NCBI GenBank assembly: GCA_021843755.1
Contig: JAKBWB010000031.1
Span: forward strand, 18,501-82,500
Direction: 5' to 3'
Length of the DNA stretch: 64,000 nt
Origin: Pseudomonadota bacterium
Lineage (GTDB): Bacteria; Pseudomonadota; Gammaproteobacteria; Steroidobacterales; Steroidobacteraceae
A program made the translations under genes and the position numbers. Below are positions 7,805 to 15,658 of this stretch, one piece after another. Positions within the stretch are counted from its first letter, which is position 1. Each line of letters starts with the position of its first letter. The notes below the pieces were generated by a model. It had not been told where the DNA came from. It did not search any database and saw only the letters and a program-made list of their open reading frames with translations.

Positions 7805-9296
7805 CGCGTCTCTTCTTGCGGCTCACGCGGCGTACGGCGACCTGCCACCCGGCGAGTTCCCGGGCACGCGCTCGCGGGTCGAGCCGTGGCTCGAAGCTCG
7901 CCTCGGCATGCCACAGCGCGCGGATCGCCTCGAGCGAGGCAAAGACACCGCAGCCGAGGCCGGCCAGACAGGCCGCGCCCCAGGCGGTCGCTTCCACGAT
8001 TTCCGGTCGTTGGATCGGCAGGCCCAGCACGTCGGCGAGGCGTTGCAGGAACAGCGTGTTACGAGTCATGCCGCCGTCGACCTTCAGGGATACCGGGGCG
8101 ACACCGTCGCGAGCCATGGCTTCGAGCAGATCATGGGTCTGGTACACCACGCTGTCGAGTCCGGCACGCACGATCTGCGCGCGGCCGCTGGTGCGCTCAA
8201 GGCCGATCAGGGCGCCGCGGGCAGCGGGATCCCAATATGGAGCGCCTAATCCCGTAAACGCGGGCACGAGATATACGCCGCCCGTGTCCCGTATCGAGCC
8301 CGCCAGCGGCTCGATCTCCTCGTTGGCGGTGAACAGACCCAATCCGTCCCGCAGCCACTGCAACGTCGCGCCCGCGGACAGGACCGAGCCTTCCAGCGCG
8401 TAAGTGGTGCGCCCATCGAGCCGGTAGGCGATCGTGCCGAGCAGGCGGCTGGCGGAGTTGATCAAACGATCGCCCGTGTTGAGCAACACGAAGGCGCCGG
8501 TGCCGAAGGTGCTCTTGACGTCGCCGGCGCCAAGGCCCGCCTGGCCAACTAGCGCGGCATGCTGGTCGCCGGCGATGCCGCGTATCGGGAGCTGCGCACC
8601 GAGCACCTCGGAGTCGGTGCTGCCGAAATCACCGGCGCAGTCGCCGACGCGAGGCAGACACTCCGGCGGTACCCCGAACAGCCCGCACAGCTCCGTGTCC
8701 CAGCTGTTCTCCAGGATATCGTACAGCGCGGTTCGACTCGCGTTGGTCGCGTCGGTGACATGCAGCCGGCCGGCGGTCAGACGCGCCACCAGGAAGCTGT
8801 CGACCGTGCCGCACGCCAGCTCGTTGCGCCGCGCCGCGGCGCGCACGTCCGGCACGTGCTCGAGGAGCCAGGCGATCTTGCTGGCCGAAAAGTACGGATC
8901 CAGACGCAGGCCGGTCCGAGCCGTGAGCCGCGACTCGACGCCCGCGCGTTCCAGCCGCCGGCACAGCGCGGCAGTGCGCCGGTCCTGCCACACGATGGCG
9001 TTGTAGAGCGGCAGGCCCGTGCGCCGGTTCCACGCGATCGTGGTTTCACGTTGGTTGGTGATGCCGATGGCGGCAACAGCCACGTTGCGCGCGCGCAGGC
9101 GTCCGAGCACCGCCTTCGCGCACCCAAGGGCGGTCGACCAGATGGTTTCGGGGTCTTGCTCTACCCAGCCGGATTGCGGAGACAGCGCCGCCAACGGCGT
9201 CTGCTCGAAGTCGAGCAACTTTCCGTCCGGAGCGAACGCCATCGCCCGGCTCGAGCTCGTACCCTGATCGATCGCCAGCAACGCAACATTGCTCAC
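7776..9296 (-). CDS. glpK: Glycerol kinase
   Basis: 506 residues from GTG 9296. It phosphorylates glycerol with ATP to give the substrate of GlpD. FGGY-family features: N-terminal phosphate loop AIDQGTSSSRAM; GITNQRETTIAWNRRTG; DPYFSASKIAWLLEHVPDV; GIAGDQHAALVGQ; STFGTGAFVLLNTG; and the second signature GGVYLVPAFTGLGAPYWDP. Length is normal (about 500). The start was chosen so that the protein begins one residue before SNVALLAIDQG, as in other GlpKs. The 3' end overlaps glpD tail to tail by 29 bases (7776-7804), encoding a basic tail (RKKRRANERLRTSD). No glpF lies beside it, although an aquaporin-like gene is at the left edge. Confidence 0.95.
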   Translation of the reverse strand: MSNVALLAIDQGTSSSRAMAFAPDGKLLDFEQTPLAALSPQSGWVEQDPETIWSTALGCAKAVLGRLRARNVAVAAIGITNQRETTIAWNRRTGLPLYNAIVWQDRRTAALCRRLERAGVESRLTARTGLRLDPYFSASKIAWLLEHVPDVRAAARRNELACGTVDSFLVARLTAGRLHVTDATNASRTALYDILENSWDTELCGLFGVPPECLPRVGDCAGDFGSTDSEVLGAQLPIRGIAGDQHAALVGQAGLGAGDVKSTFGTGAFVLLNTGDRLINSASRLLGTIAYRLDGRTTYALEGSVLSAGATLQWLRDGLGLFTANEEIEPLAGSIRDTGGVYLVPAFTGLGAPYWDPAARGALIGLERTSGRAQIVRAGLDSVVYQTHDLLEAMARDGVAPVSLKVDGGMTRNTLFLQRLADVLGLPIQRPEIVEATAWGAACLAGLGCGVFASLEAIRALWHAEASFEPRLDPRARARELAGWQVAVRRVSRKKRRANERLRTSD

Positions 9297-9432
9297 TGCG
9301 CCTGTCCCGTGCTCCGAGTCGTGGACGTGCACGCTAGGTGAGTGCGCGGCCGCCGTCAATGCCGGGTGCCGCGCCGCGACGGCACGGTATGCTATCATTA
9401 CCAGAGTCCCGCACCGCCTGGACAATAAGTTC

Positions 9433-11628
9433 ATGAACAAGGGCATCACGTGCTCGGTCCTGGTTCCGCTGCTGCTTGCGGCCTGCTCGAGCAGGCCGCT
9501 TGGTCCGCCGGCGCTCCTGCACTATCCGCCGGCCCGACGCGACAAGCTCGTCGCCGTGTACTTCGGAACACGCGTGCCGGCGCCCTACCGGTGGATGGAG
9601 AACATGAGCAGCCCAGCGCTGCATCGGTGGGTGCAGGCCGAAAATGCTCTGACTAGAAGCTATCTGACGAAGATTCCGGTGCGCGGCTGGATCACGCACC
9701 GACTGAGACAGCTGTGGAATTACGGGCGGGAAACCACGCCGGTTCAGGTTGCCGGCTCCCGGATCTTCTTTCGCAAGAATACCGGACTGCAGAATCAATC
9801 GGTTCTTTACGTGCAGGACTCCCCGGCGGCCAAGCCGCGCGTCCTGATCAATCCAGATACGCTGTCGCCGAACGGCTCGATTGCGCTGGCCGCCTTCCAG
9901 CCGTCTCCGGATGGCAGATACATCGCCTATGCGCTGTCGCGTGGGGGATCCGACTGGCAGACCGTGCACGTCATGGACGTCGCCACGGGCAAGACGCTCC
10001 CGCACGCGGTACGGTGGGTAAAATTTTCCAACATCGCCTGGACCAACGATGATCGGGGCTTCTTCTATTCGCGCTACCCGAAGCCCCCGGCAAACGACCG
10101 CATCAACGACCGCGTGGTCGATCAACAGTTGTACTACCATGCGCTTGGAACGCCGCAGAGCGCCGACCGCCTGATTTACCGCCGCCCGGATCTGCCGCGC
10201 TGGATCATCGAGGGCCAGGTCAGCGAGAATGGACGTTACCTGTTCGTCACCCTGGTCAACGGCACCTCGGTCCGTAACGAGCTGTACGTCGCCAATCTGG
10301 GCGATCCGCGCAAGCCGCGCGTGACGGCGCGGCTGCGGCCCTTGTATACGAAAAATGACGCCGGATACACGTTCATCGGTATACACGGCCATACCGTATA
10401 CCTCTTGACCACGCTCGATGCGCCACGTGGACGGATCGTCGCCGCCAACCTTTATCACCCCGCGCCGTCGCACTGGCGGACGGTGGTGCCCGAGGGCGCC
10501 GGCGTCATTCAGAGCGCGGCGCTCGCCGGTGGGCGGCTGATCGTTGATTCGCTGGTCGTCGCCACGAGTCGGCTCAGTCTCTATTCGCTGAGCGGCAAAC
10601 GCCTGCACGAGCTGCGGTTGCCGACGCTCGGCACCGTCACCTCGGTGTCGGCGCGCATGGATTCGGATTCCATCTATTACGGGTTCACTTCGTTCCTATA
10701 CCCCAAGGCAATCTATCGGTACGACGTCCGCAGCAACACGACCCGCACGGTGTTCAAGCCGGCCGTCGATTTCGCTGCGTCCCCGTACCGGACCCGGCAG
10801 GTTTTCTACCGCTCCAAGGACGGCACGAAGGTTCCGATGTTCATCGTGTCGGCGCGCGATGTAAAGCTCGACGGCCGCAATCCCACGATCCTGTACGGTT
10901 ATGGGGGCTTCGACATTACCATCACGCCGGAATTCGACCCGATGTTGCCGGTCTGGCTGGAGCTCGGGGGCGTGTATGCCGTGCCGAATCTGCGCGGCGG
11001 AGGAGTCTACGGCGAGAAGTGGCACCGCGCCGGAATGCTCGGCAACAAGCAGAACGTGTTCAACGACTTCGCATGGGCCGCCAAGTATTTGATTGCCCAA
11101 GGCTATACGTCGCCGAAGCATCTGGGCATCCAGGGCTACTCCAACGGCGGACTGCTCACCGGAGCCTCGATTACCGAACGGCCGTCACTGTTCGGTGCTG
11201 CCTACATCGGCCACGGCGTGCTCGACATGCTGCGTTACCAGTACTTCTCCGGCGGCGCGCTGTGGGCACCGGAGTATGGCCTGTCGAGCAATCCGCAGGC
11301 GTTCAAGTGGCTTTACGCGTATTCGCCGCTGCAGAACATCAAGCCCGGTACCTGTTACCCAGCGACGATCATCACGACCTCGTGGGATGACGATCGCGTA
11401 GTGCCGATGCACGAGTTCAAGTTCACCGCTGCGATGCAACATGCGCAGAGCTGCCCGAACCCCATTCTGCTGCGCACCACGCACGCCACCAGCCACATCT
11501 ACATGCCGCTCGACAAGCAGATCGTCCAGAGGGCGGACGTGTGGAGCTTTGAAGCCTACAATCTCGGGATTCGAACCATTCCGGTCGCCGCCGAGACCGC
11601 TCCGGCGCGAGCGCGCGGCACCCGCTGA
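9433..11628 (+). CDS. Prolyl oligopeptidase-family (S9A) lipoprotein peptidase
   Basis: 731 residues. The N-terminus is a lipoprotein signal (MNKGITCSVLVPLLLAACSS, lipidated Cys about residue 18), so it is exported and anchored. A seven-bladed propeller region (about 80-450) is followed by an alpha/beta hydrolase domain with ILYGYGGFDI, GVYAVPNLRGGGVYGEKWH, nucleophile Ser570 in QGYSNGGLL, and the acid in SWDDDRVVPMHEFKF. The histidine region reads RTTHATSHIYMP where the family usually has a G-H-G motif; either His could serve. S9A enzymes cleave short Pro-containing peptides. Divergent from glpK, with 136 bases between the starts. GYSNGG instead of the common GGSNGG is a conservative variant. 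Confidence 0.88.
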   Translation: MNKGITCSVLVPLLLAACSSRPLGPPALLHYPPARRDKLVAVYFGTRVPAPYRWMENMSSPALHRWVQAENALTRSYLTKIPVRGWITHRLRQLWNYGRETTPVQVAGSRIFFRKNTGLQNQSVLYVQDSPAAKPRVLINPDTLSPNGSIALAAFQPSPDGRYIAYALSRGGSDWQTVHVMDVATGKTLPHAVRWVKFSNIAWTNDDRGFFYSRYPKPPANDRINDRVVDQQLYYHALGTPQSADRLIYRRPDLPRWIIEGQVSENGRYLFVTLVNGTSVRNELYVANLGDPRKPRVTARLRPLYTKNDAGYTFIGIHGHTVYLLTTLDAPRGRIVAANLYHPAPSHWRTVVPEGAGVIQSAALAGGRLIVDSLVVATSRLSLYSLSGKRLHELRLPTLGTVTSVSARMDSDSIYYGFTSFLYPKAIYRYDVRSNTTRTVFKPAVDFAASPYRTRQVFYRSKDGTKVPMFIVSARDVKLDGRNPTILYGYGGFDITITPEFDPMLPVWLELGGVYAVPNLRGGGVYGEKWHRAGMLGNKQNVFNDFAWAAKYLIAQGYTSPKHLGIQGYSNGGLLTGASITERPSLFGAAYIGHGVLDMLRYQYFSGGALWAPEYGLSSNPQAFKWLYAYSPLQNIKPGTCYPATIITTSWDDDRVVPMHEFKFTAAMQHAQSCPNPILLRTTHATSHIYMPLDKQIVQRADVWSFEAYNLGIRTIPVAAETAPARARGTR

Positions 11629-11681
11629 AGGGGCCGAGGCGCATCTCCTGTCGGGCGCGCGCGAGGAGCAGGGCGGGGCGT

Positions 11682-11711
11682 TTGGACAATGCAGGGCATA
11701 TCTCTTATGCT
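11682..11711 (+). promoter_or_regulatory. Probable promoter of the APC permease gene
   Basis: TTGGAC (11682-11687) and TATGCT (11706-11711) with an 18-base spacer lie 50 bases before the start codon at 11762. Both hexamers deviate from consensus, so this is a moderate call. Confidence 0.4.
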
Positions 11712-11761
11712 GGCCGCGACGGCTTGCGGCCGCCAATTAGATTCGTGTGAAGGGGGAATGC

Positions 11762-13399
11762 ATGGCAGGTCCAGCCAAACTCAGGCGTGATGCGGGAGTC
11801 ATCGGCCTTCTGTATGCCAGCCTGGGCAGCATCATCGGGTCAGGATGGCTGTTCGGTGCCCTGCATGCGTCGGTGCAGGCTGGCCCGCGCAGCGTCTACT
11901 CCTGGGTGATCGGCGGCGTCGCCATACTGTTCCTCGCCTTCGTGTTCGCTGAGCTGTCCACCATGTTCCCGAATTCGGGCGCGCTGGTGCACATGACACA
12001 TGTGAGCCACGGCGACCTGGTCGGAAAGATCTGGACGTGGATCCTGTTCCTCGCCTTCGTGTCGGTGCCGCCCGTCGAGGTCAGCGCGGTTCTGACCTAC
12101 GCCAACAACTACCTGCCTGGATTGATTCATCCCCATAGCGGTCTGATGACCAGTGTCGGTACGGCCTGGGCGGCGGTGCTGCTCGCCGGGGTCGTGGCGC
12201 TCAACTTCCTCGCCGTCCGCTGGGTGATTGCCATCAACAGCGCGGCGACCTGGTGGAAGCTCATCATCCCGATTGCGACGATCGTGATCCTCATGGTCTA
12301 CTCCTTCCACCCCCACAACCTGGTGGCGCACGTGCACAGCACCCCGGTCAGCGGGGTGTTCACGGCCGTGGCCACCGCCGGCATCGTATTCAGCTTCTTC
12401 GGTTTCCAGCAGGCGATCGCGTTGGCCGGGGAGACGCGCAATCCGAGTCGATACGTACCGATCGCGCTCATCAGCTCGGTGCTCATCGGCATCCTGATCT
12501 ACGTCGGGTTGCAGGTGTCGTTCATCACGGCGCTCAATCCCCGGGACATCAGCGGGGGCTGGGCTCACCTGCACTTTACCGGCATGTTCGGACCCCTGGC
12601 CGCGATCGCGGTGGCGGTGGGGGCCGTGTGGTGGGCGGTGCTGCTCTACGTCGATGCGATCATTTCCCCGCTCGGCACGGCGTTCATCTATGTGACCGCA
12701 AGTCCGCGCATCATCATGGCGGCCGGGGAGATGGGCAATGCGCCGAAGCACGTCACCCGGCTGAGCCGCCAGGGCGTGCCCTGGATCGGGTTGATCGTGA
12801 CCTACTGCGTCGGTGTGGTGTTCTTCTTCCCGTTTCCGTCCTGGCAGAAGCTGGTCTCCGCCGTGTCGTTGATCACGGTGCTCTCCTACAGCGTCGGACC
12901 GATCATTCTGATGCGTCTGCGCATGGCGTTGCCCGATGCGACGCGACCGTTCCGATTGCGGGCGGCGAACGTGCTGGCGCCGATCGCGTTCATTGCTTCC
13001 AATTGGATGATCTACTGGACCGGCTACTCAGTGGCACGGTGGATGTTCGGCGCGGTGTTTGTCTACATCGTGGCGTACCTGTTCTGGTATTTCGGGGTAC
13101 GCCGCCGGCCCCTGCGCGACCTCGGCTTGCGACAGGCGTGGTGGACGGTGCCGTACTTCGCCGGGATGTGGCTGATCAGTTATCTCGGGCCTACGGGGGC
13201 GATGGGCGGCTGCGGCGCGTTGGGCTTCTTCACGGGCATGTGGATCATCGCCGGGTTCAGCCTCGTGGTGCTCTGGTGCGCCGTGCGCTCCGGGCAGGGT
13301 CGGCAGGCCGCTCAACAGTGCGCCGATCTGATCAAGACGCTCGGCTCCAGCGGCGTGGATGCGCGCATGGAGAGCGGCGACGTGGAGGTCGCGCCCTGA
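11762..13399 (+). CDS. APC-superfamily amino acid permease
   Basis: 545 residues, about 12 hydrophobic helices. The N-terminus LLYASLGSIIGSGWLFG is the conserved unwound helix 1 of APC transporters (G-S-x-I-G-S-G-W). Helix 6 gives VFSFFGFQQAIALAGETRNP, including the typical Glu-Thr-x-Asn-Pro stretch. ATG 11762 is preceded by AAGGGGGA five bases away, which decides it over the in-frame GTG at 11747. It is expected to import amino acids (or amines) with protons; the substrate cannot be read from sequence. A hydrophilic C-terminal tail follows residue 505. It sits alone downstream of the S9 peptidase; joint peptide use is only a guess. Confidence 0.88.
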   Translation: MAGPAKLRRDAGVIGLLYASLGSIIGSGWLFGALHASVQAGPRSVYSWVIGGVAILFLAFVFAELSTMFPNSGALVHMTHVSHGDLVGKIWTWILFLAFVSVPPVEVSAVLTYANNYLPGLIHPHSGLMTSVGTAWAAVLLAGVVALNFLAVRWVIAINSAATWWKLIIPIATIVILMVYSFHPHNLVAHVHSTPVSGVFTAVATAGIVFSFFGFQQAIALAGETRNPSRYVPIALISSVLIGILIYVGLQVSFITALNPRDISGGWAHLHFTGMFGPLAAIAVAVGAVWWAVLLYVDAIISPLGTAFIYVTASPRIIMAAGEMGNAPKHVTRLSRQGVPWIGLIVTYCVGVVFFFPFPSWQKLVSAVSLITVLSYSVGPIILMRLRMALPDATRPFRLRAANVLAPIAFIASNWMIYWTGYSVARWMFGAVFVYIVAYLFWYFGVRRRPLRDLGLRQAWWTVPYFAGMWLISYLGPTGAMGGCGALGFFTGMWIIAGFSLVVLWCAVRSGQGRQAAQQCADLIKTLGSSGVDARMESGDVEVAP

Positions 13400-13857
13400 G
13401 GGCAATGGCGACCGCTGATGGAAACGGGGCGTGTGTGTGCCGGGCGGCTGCCGGCCCCGGGCGCCAAGGCATTGGGGGTGCGATCGCGATCACGACGGAT
13501 CCCGTCACGGCCTGAAAACGCGTATCGGCCGTACACCTCTGGACTGCGACGAGCTGCGCGAGCGTCGTCGGGTACGGCCGGGCTGGTTCGCACTCGCGGT
13601 CGAGCGGTGTGCTCACATGCAGTCGGGGATCGGGACGGAGCGGCCAACGGCCGCAGGGCCGGCAGAGCGAGCGCCTGAGAGGTGTCCTGGGGCTGTTTCG
13701 GTACGCGCCGTGCGGTGCGCGCGTTGATTTTGCCGGCGGATCGGCGTGCAATGTTTCGCGCCCGCGGAGCGTGCGGCCGCCAGGCGTGCGCCACCCTGCT
13801 GCGCCGCGGCCGGTGTGCCGCAATCCCGGTCGTCGCGATCTTTGTTGGAAAAGCCAC
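13400..13857. other. Intergenic stretch, nothing recognised
   Basis: 458 bases between the permease and the aldo/keto reductase. Frames here lack ribosome sites and their translations are Arg/Pro-rich in all six frames. No terminator with a U-run and no tRNA seen. Confidence 0.5.
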
Positions 13858-14721
13858 ATGAACTCGCCTCTCAATGCCGCTGCCGCCGGACAGGTTACCC
13901 TCGGCGGCGATCTGCGCGTCAATCGCCTCGGCTTCGGTGCCATGCGCATCACAGGTCCGGGTGTGTGGGGTGATCCGCCCGATGTTTCCGCTGCCGTGCG
14001 GTTGCTGCGCCGGGCTGTTCACCTTGGAGTGAATTTCATCGACACGGCCGACGCGTACGGCCCGCAGGTCAGCGAGGACCTCTTGGCTCGCGCACTCTAT
14101 CCCTATCCACCGGAGCTGGTCATCGCGACCAAGGGCGGCTTGGTCAGACCGGCGCGCGAAGCGTGGAACCGCGATGGCCGGCCCGAGCATCTGCGCGCAG
14201 CCTGCGAAGGGAGCCTGAAGCGACTGCGCGTGGAACCTATCGATGTCTATCAGTTGCATGCGCCCGATCCGACCATACCGATCGAGGAGTCGATCGGGGA
14301 ACTCGTGCGTCTGCGCGCGGAAGGCAAGATCCGGCACATCGGCGTTTCGAACGTCACGGTCGAGCAGCTCGAGCGATGCGAGCAGCTGGCGCCGATCGTG
14401 TCGGTGCAGAACCGTTACAACTTCGACGACCGCCAGAGCGAGGATGTGCTCGAGCACTGCGCTGCGCACGGAATTGCGTTCCTGCCGTGGGCACCGCTGG
14501 CGTCCGGCCGCCACGCGACGCGGCCTGAGCGCCGCCGGGCTCTCGCGCGCGTCGCCGAGCGGCGACAGGCGAGCGTCGCTCAGGTGGCGCTTGCATGGCT
14601 TCTGCAGCATGCTGCCGTGATGCTGCCCATCCCGGGGACGGCCTCGCAGACACACCTGGAAGAGAACATTGCGGCCGCATCGCTGCAACTCGCCGGGGAG
14701 GATTTGAGCGCCCTGCGTTGA
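13858..14721 (+). CDS. Aldo/keto reductase
   Basis: 287 residues, a single TIM barrel. The catalytic tetrad is visible: Asp and Tyr in FIDTADAYG, Lys in VIATKGG and His in YQLHAPDP. The NADPH-binding end is represented by VMLPIPGTASQTHLEENI. The start ATG 13858 has GGAA 8 bases upstream; the frame is open further upstream but without a better start. It is of the compact bacterial YdbC/IolS-like type that reduces aldehydes or ketones with NADPH; the physiological substrate is unknown. Monocistronic by its spacing. Confidence 0.9.
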   Translation: MNSPLNAAAAGQVTLGGDLRVNRLGFGAMRITGPGVWGDPPDVSAAVRLLRRAVHLGVNFIDTADAYGPQVSEDLLARALYPYPPELVIATKGGLVRPAREAWNRDGRPEHLRAACEGSLKRLRVEPIDVYQLHAPDPTIPIEESIGELVRLRAEGKIRHIGVSNVTVEQLERCEQLAPIVSVQNRYNFDDRQSEDVLEHCAAHGIAFLPWAPLASGRHATRPERRRALARVAERRQASVAQVALAWLLQHAAVMLPIPGTASQTHLEENIAAASLQLAGEDLSALR

Positions 14722-14908
14722 GTCCCGGGTACGCAATGCACAACCCGTTGAAGCACAAAGGGCGCCCCCCCCAGGCGGTGCGGCGTCCGCGGCGGTGCGT
14801 GTCCGGACACCGGGCGTCCGTGCATAAGTAGTTCATCTGATGCGCCGGGCGAATCAGCGTAGGAAAGTGCAGGCTACAATCTCGGGCATTTGCCCAGGGG
14901 AGAATGTC

Positions 14909-15616
14909 ATGTCTTCCAATCGCCTCAGACGAGCCGTCCGCGGAATCGCCGTGCTGTGTCTGCTCGGTGGTTTGAGTGCCGTGGCGAGCGCGCAGGTTCG
15001 CATTGGTGTGGGTGTCGCGTTGCCGGGCGTGCGGATCGGCGTAAATATTCCCGCCTATCCGAATATGGTGCCCATACCCGGATATCCGGTCTACTATGCG
15101 CCGCAGCTCGACGAGAACCTTTTCTTTTATGATGGGACGTACTGGCTGTTTGCCGATGATAATTGGTATTCGAGCACCTGGTACAACGGCCCATGGTACC
15201 CCGTCGAGCCTTATGTGGTGCCGGCCTTCATTCTGCGCATACCGGTGGGTTTCTATCGCCGTCCGCCGCTGTTCTTCCGCGGCTGGGCCCGCAACGCCGC
15301 GCCACGTTGGGGCGAGCACTGGGGCCCGCAATGGCGGCGGCGCCGCCCCGGCTGGGACCGCTGGAACCGGAGGCAATTGCCGCCACGCGCACCCCTGCCG
15401 GGCTACCAGCGCGACTATCCGCGCGGCCGCTATCCGAATGCGATGCAGCAGCATTCCTTGGAGAATCGCTATTACCGGGCTCCGCAGCGGATCCAGCTTC
15501 AGCCGCGTCCCGAGCGTCAGCAGCGCAATCAGTATCAGCAGCGCAATGGGCGCCAGCAACGGAACGAACGTCAGCAGCGTCAGGATCAACGTCCCGGCGA
15601 GCGACCACCGCGCTGA
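14909..15616 (+). CDS. Secreted aromatic-rich protein with Gln/Arg-rich tail
   Basis: 235 residues. The start ATG 14909 is preceded by AGGGGAGA. A signal peptide (MSSNRLRRAVRGIAVLCLLG..., predicted cleavage after ASA near residue 31) exports it. The mature region is rich in Tyr, Trp and Pro (YYAPQLDENLFFYDGTYWLF; WYSSTWYNGPWYPVEPYVVP), as in small periplasmic or surface proteins with W-x-x-x-W repeats. The last 50 residues are a low-complexity Gln/Arg/Asn run. I know of similar hypothetical exported proteins but no established function. The following metal ATPase gene is 42 bases away, so they may be cotranscribed. Confidence 0.7.
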   Translation: MSSNRLRRAVRGIAVLCLLGGLSAVASAQVRIGVGVALPGVRIGVNIPAYPNMVPIPGYPVYYAPQLDENLFFYDGTYWLFADDNWYSSTWYNGPWYPVEPYVVPAFILRIPVGFYRRPPLFFRGWARNAAPRWGEHWGPQWRRRRPGWDRWNRRQLPPRAPLPGYQRDYPRGRYPNAMQQHSLENRYYRAPQRIQLQPRPERQQRNQYQQRNGRQQRNERQQRQDQRPGERPPR

Positions 15617-15658
15617 GTTCACCGACCGAATTGCGCCGACTCGGACGGAGGCGTCCGT